Below, one piece after another: positions 10,312-21,912 of a stretch of 64,000 bases of DNA (the first letter of the stretch is position 1; each line of letters starts with the position of its first letter). Position numbers and translations under genes: made by a program. Location of the stretch: contig CAMTDV010000013.1 in the NCBI GenBank assembly GCA_947069175.1, positions 54,876,610 through 54,940,609 of the forward strand, written 5' to 3'. A model generated the notes under the pieces. The model did no database searches. It worked only from the letters and a program-made list of their open reading frames with translations, and was not told the origin of the DNA. The stretch is from Scalesia atractyloides. Its lineage: Eukaryota > Streptophyta > Magnoliopsida > Asterales > Asteraceae.

Positions 10312-11911
10312 TTGATTCAGAAGACTAGGATGATACATGAGTGTTTGTATAGCTGCTTTATTGCGCAAGAGGAGCCGAAGAATGTTCATATGGCTCTAAA
10401 AGATAATTGTTGGGTTGAAGCTATGCAAGAGGAACTAGCTCAGTTTAAGAAGTTGAAGGTTTGGGAGCTAGTTGACTTACCTGAAGGAGAGAAGGAAATA
10501 GGCACCAAGTGGGTGTTTAAGTGCAAGAAGGACAACCGAGGGATCGTAATAAGGAATAAGGCTCGGTTAGTGGTGAAAGGGTTCAACAACAAGAGGGGAT
10601 TGATTACAATGAAGTGTTTGCACCAATAGCAAGGTTGGAGGCAATTCGTTTGTTCCTAGCTTTTGCTTCATTCAAGGGCTTCAAAGCTTACCAACTTGAC
10701 GTGAAGAGTGCATTTCATTACGGGAAAGTCCAAGAAGTGGTGCATGTCTCACAACCGGATGGGTTTACTGATCCAAATTATCCAGATCGAGTCTATCGAC
10801 TTGATAAGGCATTATATGGATTGCATCAGGCACTTAGGGCGTGGTATGAGACATTGTCAGCACATTTGTTAAAGAATGGTTTTGAAAGAGGTCAGATTGA
10901 TAGTACACTTTTCGTTAAAAGGAAGAAGGAAAATTTTCTGCTGGTACAGAAATACGTAGATGACATCATTTTTAGGTCATCTAATGAGAACATGTGTCAT
11001 GAATTCGAGGAGTTAATGAAGAGCAAGTTTGAAATGAGTGCGATGGGTGACCTGTCTTACTTCCTGGGTTTACAAGTTGAATAGAAGAAGGATGGGATAT
11101 TTATAAAATCAGACGAAGTATGTGTATAACATTTTGTCTCATTTCAAAATGGAGGATTGCGCTACTTTCAACACACCTATTTGTGAGAATCACAATCTTG
11201 GTCCAGATCATGAGAGTGTGGAGGATGTTGATCCAACTCAATATAGGGCAATGATTGGTTCTCTGATGTACTTGACTGCTTCAAGACCAGACATTATGTT
11301 CACAGTGTGTCTTTATGCCAAATATTAAGCGAATCCAAAAGAGTCACATATGAAAGTGGTGAAACGGATTCTTCATTACTTGAAGGGGAAACCTTAACAT
11401 GGGTTGTGGTATCCAGCTGCTAGTGATTTGAAGTTTGTTACTTTCACTGATTCGGACTTTGGAGGATTCAAATCAACAAGGAAGTCTACCACATGTGGTT
11501 ATCAGTTCTTAGGAGGAATGATCGTGTCATGGCAATGTAAGAAGCAGTCTTGTGTGTCTACCTCTACGTGTGAAGCTGAATATATTGCTGCGGGTAGCTG
11601 TTGCTCTCAGGTTCTCTGGATCCAACATGCGCGATTATGGTTTGAATTTAACTCGTACTCCTATTATGATAGACAATAATGCCACTATTTCAATCACCAA
11701 CAATCCCGTAAAACAAAGTTGCACAAAACATATTGACATTCGTCATCATTTTATACGGGATTGTGCGGAAAAGAAATTGATTGAACTGCATCAAGTGGAC
11801 ACACTAGATAACCTGGCAGATCTTTACACAAAAGCTTTTGACAGGGCTTGTTTTGAACATTTATTCAAACTCAATGGGATGAGGAATCCTGAATTAACAA
11901 GTTTTCCATAA
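10312..11911 (+). pseudogene. pol: Copia-1 reverse transcriptase and RNase H, broken
   Basis: RT starts in the segment containing WVFKCKKDNRG (10312-10629) and continues 10614-11084 with YQLDVKSAF and the catalytic YVDD (10953-10964). It resumes 11122-11328. RNase H (11404-11911) shows FTDSDFGG, CEAEYIA and ends ADLYTKAFD. At least four frameshifts or stops (10626, 11082, 11326, 11395-11403) break it. Catalytic residues of RT are kept, so decay is by indels and nonsense changes. Confidence 0.88.
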
Positions 11912-13100
11912 GAATTTTGTAAATAATTTACTGTTTTTCAAAAATCAAAACATAAAAAAATAGAAAATCAAAAAATGAGTTTTCACTGTGTGGAAAAGTT
12001 GAAATGATAGTACATCAGCAAGTTATACTGTCACACTGAAATTAAAATTAAATTGCTTAAGTGTGATAGCAGCTTCATCATATGATGTACCAGTAGGCAA
12101 ACGACATGAAATAATCGACTTACCTTGGTGATATAAACATAACGAACTGTGTATGAGTGGGTAACATATCAATGGTGTATGGTTTTATAACCTTAAATCT
12201 TGCATTGATAGATTGCAAAAAATTGAGGTTTTAGGTCTTTATATCGTTATTTCATCTAGGGTATCAAGGTTGTCCTTCTGCTGCATCCAGATATATGCTG
12301 ACCTATGCACAACCAAGATATCTTAAAAGAGCTAAAATGCCAAATCCCAAAAATTGAAGAAGCTCTCCTAGAGAGTCATTTAAATGTGCAAATTGCATCA
12401 ATCATACCAAAATTTGGTATTAGCCCTTACACTCGTTGGATATTGGTCTCTTTGCTGTATGGAAGTACTGACCTGATCACCAAGTATCTAACGTTGTAAA
12501 TAAAAAAGGATGAATTTTGGTATACTCACCTACTACGAGGAATCTTTGTGCATACCCTGATCATGTGGATATGTCCTGAAGTGGGACACACTAGTATATC
12601 AGTATAAAATTATCTGAACATATCACTAGGTAATAGTACTTGAAATGTTCATGTATTTTGTTTAAGTGGATAAAAAATACTAGTAATCGTCTTGAACTGC
12701 TTTTCATCAATATTACATATAAAATTATCTAATGGTGTGAAAATAGTCTGATATTGCTGATATGATCTTCTTAACGGTGATTCTCACAAAAAACTGAGTG
12801 TTTCTTATTTCGTTATTTATTTGCTTTTATAAAATATAAAAATCCAAAAAGATTTCATTTTCTAGTAAATTCTTAATCTACGGAATATGGTTGTTCGTGG
12901 AGGAGTTGTTACCGATAGGGGGAGACGGTGTTAGAAGATGAGTTCAAATTTTAAAATCTTGCAGGTTCAGTGTGCTTAACATTTTAAATGTGTGGTTTGA
13001 ATTGAAAATTGCTTAATCTGTGATACAGTTTTACTATCTCTTGAATAATAATAATTTGTTAACTTGTCTTGAAAATTCTTATGGTTTCTCGCGATGTTTG
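11912..13100 (+). other. Copia-1 3' non-coding tail
   Basis: Homologous to 50434-51650 of copia-2. An ORF at 12305-12499 is not open in copia-2, so I do not call it a gene. The tail ends abruptly at the junction with LTR A3. Confidence 0.7.
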
Positions 13101-13932
13101 TTTTAATCATTTCTTCATGTTTTGTTGGTTCACTCATCGTGTCTTTACGGTCTATATAAAGTGCGTTAACTACCTGGAAGGGGGTTAGAAGGGTGTTTGG
13201 GTAAGGTTCTTGTCTCATTCAATGTATAGATCCTACGAGGACTTGGTTCAAGCTTGTTAGGACTTCCCTTGAGGCAGATAGCTTTAAATCGGGGGAAGTA
13301 AGAACGGATTGAACCCCTTATAAATAACATAATATTAAAATTTTATCCGGCCTTGCGGGACTATATCCCTACTGACTTAGACCAATATGGCCGGGGGTAA
13401 CATCGCCTTTACAAGAGGGGCCTACCACTTTTCATATTAATAACTTACTTAATTATCTTCCAATATTTAGACCTTGCGGGACTGTATCCCTACTGACTCA
13501 AACCAATAGATTGAAGGTAACGTTTCCTTCACAAGAGGGGCCTACTACTATACCTAAGATAATCTCTTAAAATGCCCAAAGTGCGGAGATCATAAAAGGA
13601 TATGTAAAGAGGAGTCAGGACCACGTGATTCTTTCTTTTCTTTTTGTTTTCCTTTTTATTTACGTTTTTACTTTTATATCTTTTAAAACTTTCAAAAATT
13701 TTATCAAAATTTGGTTAGATTAGACGTTAATGATAAGCCGGTATTAAAAGCTCTTGTGTCCTTGGACGACCTCGGTATCTTACCATCACTATACTACGTC
13801 CACGATGGGTGTACTTGCCATAATGTGTGTAGAGTGGTAGTATTGTATCGTGTTTTATAAATTTAAATCTTGATCTACGAGTAAAAAGTGCCTAAAATAC
13901 AACAAAAATTATAACCCACTCGCACCACGTCA
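13101..13932 (+). repeat. LTR A fragment, copy A3
   Basis: 3' part of a family A LTR, matching 2197-3019 of A1 and ending CACCACGTCA. It is more diverged from A1 and A2 than those are from each other. Its 5' half is missing at the junction with copia-1. Confidence 0.8.
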
Positions 13933-14620
13933 GTAAACCCTCTAACTCTAGATCAAAAAACTCATCCTCCTCAGTCAACACCTTCTCACTCACCTCATTG
14001 TCTTCCTCTGCACCAAACATTATACCAATGGAGTCTCACAATTCCACTTCTTCCTTAATCATCAGAGTCACTCCCGAAATCATATATAGTAACCTGTGGC
14101 ACCCGAGGTAGGACTTTGTCCATTTTCGTCTTCGTTTCTTGAAATGGTCCACTCATCTAACTCATACTCGTACAACATATACGGTGGCTCCTTCCCTGGT
14201 CCTAGAGACACTGGGAATAATTCCCCCCGAGGATTCATGTATCCAAGGTACTCGCCCTCCGTATCATATGCATAACCTCGTTTTCATGGCTGCTCTGGTT
14301 GAACTTCTACCTTTTTCTTCTTTTTCAGTCAATCTTCGGTATTTAGCTAATTTCGCCTCCAACTCTTTATCACTCTAGGTAATTTCAACTATAAACTTAC
14401 CCTTACTCTCTTCTTGTTCTTCCGGCTGAATCGGAAGTGGGGCTGAGATGTCCATTATGGTCTCTGGCTCTACCCGTACTACTAGAGAGTGTAATCTTAT
14501 CCTTATTTGTGCTAATTCAACTATCATCTCATTTTGCCGTTGAAGCATCTGCTCAAATATAAGTTACTTACTACTCGAAGTGCCTGCTGATACTGGTCAT
14601 CATACTAATATGTGGGATAT
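13933..14620 (-). pseudogene. Gag fragment of element G, copy 3
   Basis: Diverged copy of the minus-strand gag remnant at 3020-3700, broken by stops and indels. It ends at GTGGGATAT (14612-14620), where the family A internal sequence of copy A2 starts without any LTR boundary. The join shares only CC with both parents, suggesting end joining or unequal exchange. Confidence 0.6.
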
Positions 14621-15796
14621 CCTAAAAGAAAGCCTTACACAAAACTCACCTTGGAAAACCGCTAATCACCCTAAATCTTTTTCAATTTTTTTTATTTTTA
14701 CTTATCTTGGTTTAGTTTGGGAAAAACAGGTTCAAAAATTATGTTTTTACAAAATTACACCTAGTAGCGTCGTGATAAAAAGAACCGATTAAGAAAATTA
14801 TAAAAACAGGCATAACAAATCTTTGTAAAATTTGATTATATAAACACTTTTACATTATAACCCTTTCCCACAAAAGTGAGTTTTTGAGCCTTTACCGAGA
14901 ATACAAATACATATCTATACTAATTGCTCAATTTTTCGTTTCTTATGTGAATAGCCTGTTTGGTTCTAACAAATCTAGATATTGCTAAAGCAATACGTTC
15001 CCAATCTTTACTGACGCCATTCCAAGTAAGTAAATGATAGAGGCATTAGGACTACGACTCATTTTGCATTTTAAATCTTTATTTTCCTTTGCATATCCCC
15101 CTAGTTAAACCCCTTTGAGCCTTAACCCTTTCGTTTCTAAACCCGCAAAAATATAAACTTTTGCAAAACAACCGCTCACATTCACAAAAATTTCATTTCA
15201 TTTATACCATTCATATTAATAACAAGTTCGGTTATAAATAACAAAATATGGCTTAGTTTCAACTTTAGCTAAAAAACATTGGTTAAAGTATTTTTTTCTA
15301 AGCCATAAAATTGTTCAAGAAAAACCGATACTTGTACGCTTTTCACCATTTTACGCAAAAATATCTACCCCTAACAAAAACCTACCCTTTTAAAGCCATC
15401 TTGATATTTACAAAGATTAACTCACAAGGAGAAGGTTTGATTGTTTGTCAAGCTAATGTTAGGCATAAGCGACACATCAGGTCTAGCGATTTCACTTAAA
15501 CATCTTCGGCCGAGTGTTGAGTGACTACTTGTGAGATATGTAAATTTGTTTATAACTAAATAGAATTTATAATGGCATGCTATGCCGAAAACAAATTATT
15601 TTTCTTAAAATATGTTCCAAATAAATCATGACGAATAAGATTGTAAATAAAATAAAAACAAAATAAATTATGAACTTGGATTCCGAACATTCCAAAGATA
15701 AATCCAAAAACTTCTCTTCAACCAATTCCGTTTGGGTGTGTAAGCCATATTATAGAGTTTTTTTAGTACAAGCAAAGATTCAAGTGTGGGGGTATT
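14621..15796 (+). mobile_element. Family A 3' internal region, copy A2
   Basis: Near-identical copy of 178-1354 with only scattered substitutions and single-base indels. It ends in the same polypurine tract before LTR A2. It has no coding domain. Confidence 0.8.
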
Positions 15797-17461
15797 TGAT
15801 GTGCGCAAAATGCAACATATAAATTACGTCAAACAAGGCATAAAATCAACCCTTTTTCAGTACTAATGTGGGGAAAAAAAAGCATGTTTCTTTGTTTACA
15901 TTTAAATTACATGATCAAAAGAGCATAAACGAATAAAAGGAATAAATTAACAGAAGAAACCAACACAAATACTAAGAAGAAGGATTGACACCGCATGCCG
16001 ACCCCCAATCACATTCAAAACAACAAAAATAACAAAGATAGAAGCTCAGGCACGGGTCATGCCCACCAGGCATGGGGTCGTATCTAGTCAAAGAATCTCT
16101 TTAGAAAAAAACAACACCAACAGACAACCAACACAGGGCCGTGCCAACTCAACACGGGTCGTAGTCAACTTTAAGATTCGCAGAATCTAAGATAGTACAA
16201 CAAGTACACTTACCACGAGGCCATCCTCTGTCACCACGAGGCATGTTAGCACACGAGGCAGTGCCAGGTGGGCACGGGGCCATGGTCGCCTTCTGTTTCC
16301 AGCTATAAATAGAGGTGCTTAGTTCATGAGAAAGGCATCCATTGGCAAACCACTTCTCTCACACTTGCCATCAGTCCACCAACACTACAACACCAACACC
16401 CACCACTATAATCCGTCTTTCATCTTTTAGAGTGTGTAGTAATCTCAGGATCCAAGATTGATCGTAAGAGTACTTGTCAAACAAAGGCCATGCTTAGCTA
16501 ACTCTATTACATCACTTGGTGAACACAAATCTTTTATATATTACATTTGATTTTCAATCTTTGGCAACTTTTTATTTGGATATGTATTAGTGAGTTTAAT
16601 AACTAGTTTTTTATATGGAAAGTGAACTTTATTTAAACATTTCTTCATGTTTCGTTGATTCACTCATTCGTATCTTTACAGTCTATATAAAGTGTGTTAA
16701 CTCCTGGAAGGGGGTTAGAAGGGTGTTTGGGTGAAGTTCTTGTCTCATTCAATGTATAGATCCTACGAGGACTTGGTTCAAGCTTGTTAGGACTTCCCTT
16801 GAGGCGGATAGCTTTAAATCGGGGGAAGTAAGAACGGATTGAACCCCTTATAAATAACATAATATTAAAATTTTATCCGGCCTTGCGGGACTATATCCCT
16901 GCTGACTTACACCAATATGGCCGAGGGTAACGTCTCCTTCACAAGAGGGGCCTACCACTTTTCGCATTAATAACTTACTTAATTATCTTCCAATATTTCG
17001 ACATTGCGGGACTGTATCCCTCTTGACTCAAACCAATAGATTGAGGGTAACGTTTCCTTCACAAGAGGGGCCTACTACTATACCTAAGATAATCTCTTAA
17101 AATACCCAATGCACGGAAATCATCAAAGGATATGTAAAGAGGAGTTGGGACCAAGTGATTCTTTCTTTTCTTTTTGTTTTCCTTTTTATTTATGTTTTTA
17201 CTTTTCTATCTTTTAAAACTTTTAAAAATTTTATCAAAATTTGGTTAGATTAGCGTTAATGATAAGCTGGAATTAAAAGCTCTTGTGTCCTTAGACGACC
17301 TCGGTATCTTACCATCACTATACTACGTCCACGATGGGTGCACTTGCCATAACGTGTGTAGAGTGGTAGTATTGTATCGTGTTTTATAAATTTAAATCTT
17401 GATCTACGTGTAAAAAGTGCCTAAAATATAACAAAAATTATAACCCACTCGCACCATGTCA
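15797..17461 (+). repeat. LTR of family A, copy A2
   Basis: 1665 bp, the same length and ends as A1. TATA box at 16314-16322. It is followed by the same G-element gag sequence as A1, so it arose by duplication of the whole block, not a fresh insertion. Confidence 0.85.
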
Positions 17462-18436
17462 GTAAACCCTCTAACTCTAGATCTAAAAACTCATCCTCCT
17501 CAGTCAACACCTTCTCACTCACCTCATTGTCTTCCTCTGCACCAAACATTATATCAACGGAATCTCACAATTCAACTTCTTCCTTAATCATCAGAGTCAT
17601 TCCCGAAATCATATATAGTAACCGCTGGCACCGGAGGTGGGACTTCATCGTCCATTTTCGTCTTCGTTTCTAGAAATGGTCCACTCATCTGACTCATACT
17701 CGTACAACATATACGGTGGCTCCTTCCCTGGTGCTAGAAACGTTGGGATTAATTCCCCCTGAGGGTTCATGTATCCAAGGTAGTTGCCCTCCGCATCATA
17801 TGTATAACCGCGTTTTGATGGCTGCTCTGGTTGAACTTCTACCTTTTTCTTCTTTTCAGTCAATCCTATATTTAGCCAATTTCGCCTCCAACTATTTATC
17901 ACTCCAGGTAAATTCAACTGTAAACTTACCCTTACTCTCTTCTTGTTCTTCCCACTGAATTGGAGGTGGGGCTGAGATGTCCATTATGGTCTCCGGCTCT
18001 ACCCGTACAACTAGAGAGTGTAATCTTATCCTTATTTTTGCTCGTTCAACTATCATCTCATTTTGCCGTTGAAACATCTCCTCAAAATATAAGTTACTTA
18101 CTACTCGAAGTGCCTGCTGATACGGGTCATCGTACTAATATGTGGGATATCCCTGTGAATGATATGAATGCGGCTACACAATGGGTTAGCGTAATAGCAT
18201 GTGGAGTACCCACGGTGAATTTGGACAATGAATAGTGAAGTGGGGTCCTCCACAAATGTCAAACATAATAGACTCATAAGACTCATCACGAAAAAAAAAC
18301 AAAGAAAAACAGAATATTAGACTCCTATGACTCAATATACAAAAAGACCAAAACAAAACAAAACGAAACAGAAGACACGTAGCACAGATTTTGTGGATAA
18401 GTGTAATCAAAGCTAATAAATGCAATCGCCTAAGAG
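17462..18436 (-). pseudogene. Gag fragment of gypsy element G, copy 2
   Basis: Almost the same as 3020-3982, with the same frameshift between the two overlapping frames (18077-17892 and 17917-17645). The acidic tail reads on to 17462, where LTR A2 cuts it. About 200 bp of leader lie between PBS and gag. It shares its mutations with copy 1, so the gene was already dead when the block was duplicated. Confidence 0.6.
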
Positions 18437-18453
18437 TCCCCGAAACAGCGCCA
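18437..18453 (-). other. Primer binding site of element G, copy 2
   Basis: Minus-strand TGGCGCTGTTTCGGGGA, tRNA-Asp type, directly inside the LTR that starts at 18460. Confidence 0.6.
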
Positions 18454-18459
18454 AAATGT

Positions 18460-18896
18460 TGATTTACTAAAAGTGGTCTGATTAAACTAACTAATTTGAA
18501 AATTAAACTAGACACTTCAAGTTTTAAATTTATAACTAAGACTATCTAAAGCCAAGACCACACAACCAGCAAGTATGCCAGTCAATGTAGTAACACTTAA
18601 GTTAGTCTGAGTATTGAACCCACTAAACTCTACAAATTACGAATATTAGACTCGATTACTTATCTACTGACTCGACTTAATTGTTTTTATGTTTTCACGG
18701 GGGGTGTTCTAATAACCTAATGCAATTAATTAAAATTAACTAAAGCTGACTAAGACATGAACTAAGACTGAAGACGAATTTAGAGGATAGGAAACCACTA
18801 CCTAGGTCTGAATCTACACATGCAAGGCATATATCTGGATTACTAATAGATCAAGGCATAAGAAGATCAATTGGAATAGGTGGAAAGATTTTAACA
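18460..18896 (-). repeat. LTR of element G, copy 2
   Basis: Uninterrupted counterpart of 4007-4428. The plus-strand left end is TGATTTACTAAAAG. A plausible right end is TTTTAACA at 18896 (minus strand TGTTAAAA), giving about 437 bp. The right end is a guess from the TG..CA rule because the other copy is cut by copia-1. Confidence 0.5.
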
Positions 18897-19215
18897 TTAG
18901 CGATGTGATTTCGTAAGTTATTAGTTGTCGTTTGTTTTTGTTTCAAGTTAAGTATTTGGGTTTTAGTTTCTAGCTAACCAAGTTTTGCTTTAGTAATTTG
19001 GAATGTGGTTGTCCTAAAAAAAACTAATCATCTCAAGTATCACACTTAATCATCTTTTTATCACACTTCTAAAAATATATACAAATTAATTACGTGATTT
19101 TCGGAGTTCTTTGTGCCAGGTCCAATGGGTAAAAAAGCAAGATCATGATTCATGATGACTGATGGCCATACATTGAAATCCAAAGTCACTAAATGTGTTT
19201 GATGGGCTTGATGAA
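18897..19215. other. No recognisable feature
   Basis: AT-rich non-coding DNA between the G LTR and the first MITE. I see no ORF, repeat or RNA gene. Confidence 0.6.
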
Positions 19216-20021
19216 CAAGGGATGAGTATGGTATCTATTTAGTATTAAAAGTATCGGTACTGAAAAACGGGGAAAAGTGGTGCTAGTACCGGTATCGAAT
19301 ACATTGGTTTGGTACCGGTACTAGGGGTGTTCAGAATTCGATTTGAATTCGAAAAATTCAAAATTCGTCTCGATTCGAATTTATGATTTTCAATTCGATT
19401 CGATTCAAAATTCGAATTCAATTCATATATAATTTTTTTAATATATGTATATATACACACACACACAAACATATACACACACATATAAATTATAAACTTG
19501 GCCAAAGTATGAACTATCTACATAAGTGATAAGTTTATTATTCATAACATTACCAAACCTACAGACAAATAACCCATACTATTTATTTTTAATTTTTTAC
19601 CTAACTTAAATAGTTAGCAGTAACCAACTTATCTTCTAATTTTTGGTGTTATAACATATTCATAGTTAATTAATTTTGCAGATTATTACATTTTATATTA
19701 AATATAATTAGTTTGTAGTACTTTTAAAAAATGAAAGTAAAAATAAATTGAATTTATTCGAATTCGAGTTTCCAGTAATAATCTAATCGAATACGAATTC
19801 AAGTAAATAAAATAAAAATTCAAAAAATTTGATTCGAATAATTCGAAAATTCGTTATTCAATGAACACCCCTAACCGGTAAGATAACAATATTTACCGGT
19901 GTTTTACCCGTAAATACCGGTATTGGTACCAAGAAACGAGAAAATTGGGAACCGGAATTGATACCGAATATACGCGCTGTGGTTTAGTACCGGATACACC
20001 GGTACTAAATGCTCATCCTTA
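19216..20021. mobile_element. hAT-like MITE carrying a nested MITE
   Basis: Imperfect inverted ends (AAGGGATGAGTATGGTA and, inverted, TAAGGATGAGCATTTAGTA) resemble the cleaner MITE at 21701-21904. Both are rich in the palindromic motif GGTACCGGTA. A second MITE interrupts it at 19322-19873. No convincing 8-bp flanking duplication is left. Confidence 0.55.
19322..19873. mobile_element. hAT-like MITE, inner, with 8-bp duplication
   Basis: 552 bp with terminal inverted repeats TAGGGGTGTTCA and TGAACACCCCTA. It is flanked by ACCGGTAC (19314-19321) and ACCGGTAA (19874-19881), an 8-bp target duplication with one mismatch, as hAT elements make. The inside is AT-rich with AATTCGAATT-like palindromes and an AC/AT microsatellite (about 19440-19490). 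The ORF at 19245-19505 spans the boundary and is not a gene. Confidence 0.85.
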
Positions 20022-20542
20022 CCATGCGCATTTTCATAGGTAATGAGTCGGCCCAACAAAGTTCAGGCTTAGAGAGACCGGGCTTTATATTTTGTGCAAG
20101 ATTCAACCCAAAGTTTAAGATCCAATCACTGTAGTCATATTTCAAAAAAATGCTATTGATGTTTTATTTTTATTTTGGGGCGCTAAATGAGTGTTGTTCG
20201 TAGATTGACACCCGAACACAAACTAGAAAATTGTATCAAGCATATTTGCTTGAACATAATATGAGTTTATGTGACACAAATAAATTTACAACAAATAAAA
20301 TGCTTATGTATGTTAAATAATCATTGGAGTTGTAACGTGAAACACATTTACATAGACATCTATCAAGTCAACCCATGAACCTATTGAGTTGAACCAAACA
20401 ACACCGTTAAGCTAAATATGTCTACCAGTACAATTTAAAACTAACCAAAATTTGTATATACAAAAAAATAACCTTAAGAATTTGGTTTTAAGTTTGTGTT
20501 GTGTTAAATATTTATTACAAAACTAAAATCCAATGTGATAAG
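20022..20542. other. No recognisable feature
   Basis: AT-rich non-coding DNA without ORFs or visible repeats. Confidence 0.6.
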
Positions 20543-20688
20543 TAGAGGTGTGTACAAACCGAGTTTTTTATCCAAATCAGTTTCGCTCAAGGAAAATCAA
20601 ATATTGATTTTTGTCAAACCGGTTTCAATACTAGTTTAGTTTTGGGTTACAATCGGTTCGGTTCTCGAACCGGCACCTTTAATCTCTA
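20543..20688. mobile_element. Short MITE-like element
   Basis: 146 bp, starting TAGAGGTGTG and ending ATCTCTA. It is flanked by GTGATAAG (20535-20542) and GTGGATAAG (20689-20697). The inverted ends are short. A GGTTCGGTTCTCGAACCGG palindrome lies near the right end. Confidence 0.5.
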
Positions 20689-20769
20689 GTGGATAAGTGG
20701 GTGGCGTGAATGGATCAGGTGTAGTGTTAATAGAATCAATTAAGTACAACAGTTTAGTCAAAATACTTA

Positions 20770-20990
20770 TACTCTTAAATGGGTCAAAACGAAAATTTTT
20801 ATAGATACAAACACGATAACTGTATTATTTATAAACGTTATATTATTTAGTAATAATCTACATTAATACTTTCTTAAATGGGTCAAAACGACTTTTTATA
20901 GATAGAAACACGATAATTGTATTATTAAAAACGTGAAAACTGTATTATTATAAACGTTATATTACTTAGTAATAATCTATATTATTAAAT
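20770..20990. repeat. Tandem duplication of about 105 bp
   Basis: Two adjacent copies beginning AAATGGGTCAAAACGA (near 20777 and 20877). Both contain AACACGATAA and AAACGTTATATTA, with a small extra insert in the second. AT-rich, non-coding. Confidence 0.75.
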
Positions 20991-21692
20991 AAAAACTTTA
21001 AAAGAATACATTTTAAATCATTAAACTATATCATTGAATAGAATTTATTTTAAATGTCCATCCAAAAAGTTCATATTGCTTGAGTTTTACATCTTACATA
21101 AAAAAAAATAATACTTGTTTGGATCATACGTTAGCCGGTCAATAAATTTGAGTAATTGTGCCCAACCAATTATATATTTATTTATTTTGTCATGTTCTAT
21201 TTTCTATCGATTTCGTAAAAATGAATCCAACAATTTTGGTCTATATGCATACTATTTTACTGGTGTTATTACTTATTAGCAACAACTGTTTTGTTAAAAA
21301 AATAGTGGTTATGAGTTCAATAATCAATGATCAAAATAAATGAAGAAAAGTATGTCCCAAAATACAATTGCTAAAAGATCAATTTTTGTGTTTGTAACAA
21401 GTATTTCTAACCAATGACCTAGTGGACCGGATCACTGGACCATGGGTGCTTGATAGAACTCATAAAACAAACGAATAACGTACTCTAAAGGGGAATCCAC
21501 ACATAACATAAGGTCTTGTTGAGTCTTGACGCAACCGGACCTCAAGGACCGGAACATGGAACCCGATATTGAAAAATAAGCCAAACAATAACTTGGTAGG
21601 CATTTAGTGCAAAGATCTCAACAGTATGCAGATTCGCTCTGCATTACTATGTCTGTTGGGTAAAGGTTTTGCCTGACTAGTAAATATCATAA
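20991..21692. other. No recognisable feature
   Basis: AT-rich non-coding DNA. The 61-codon ORF at 21158-21343 is hydrophobic and AT-driven, with no domain I recognise. Confidence 0.55.
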
Positions 21693-21700
21693 TCGGTGAT

Positions 21701-21904
21701 TAGGGATGGGCATTTGGTACCCGGTACTGATCATTTTCGGTACCGGATCGGTACCGGTGCTCACTTTTCGGGACCAGTACCGTTTTTGGTTGACTTACCG
21801 CTAAATAGTGGTGCCGTATCCTACCAATTATTTTTGGTTCCGCTACCCATTTTTCCCGTTTTGCAGGCTCGGTACTTTTGGTAGCGGTACCATGCTCATC
21901 CCTA
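21701..21904. mobile_element. hAT-like MITE with 8-bp duplication
   Basis: 204 bp with inverted ends TAGGGATGGGCATTTGGTACC and (right end inverted) TAGGGATGAGCATGGTACC. It is flanked by TCGGTGAT (21693-21700) and TCGGTGAC (21905-21912), an 8-bp duplication with one change. It is filled with GGTACC/ACCGGT palindromes and has no ORF of its own. Confidence 0.85.
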
Positions 21905-21912
21905 TCGGTGAC

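Larger units (their letters stand above)
4429..13100 (+). mobile_element. Copia-1: Ty1/copia retrotransposon, 3' truncated
   Basis: Ordered parts: 5' LTR, PBS, repeat-rich leader, gag, protease, integrase, reverse transcriptase, RNase H, long non-coding tail. Integrase before RT defines Ty1/copia. It is the sister of copia-2 (43073-52429) along its whole length. Homology to copia-2 stops near 13098 (copia-2 position about 51650), and a fragment of LTR A follows, so about 330 bp of tail plus the whole 3' LTR are missing. No right target duplication can be tested. Confidence 0.9.

Noticed and set aside
12305..12499. 64-codon ORF in the copia-1 tail
   Set aside because: The matching part of copia-2 (about 50850-51020) is interrupted, so no conserved coding signal.
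19216..20021. 8-bp target duplication for the outer MITE
   Set aside because: The flanking octamers do not match well enough; only the ends and relation to 21701-21904 support it.
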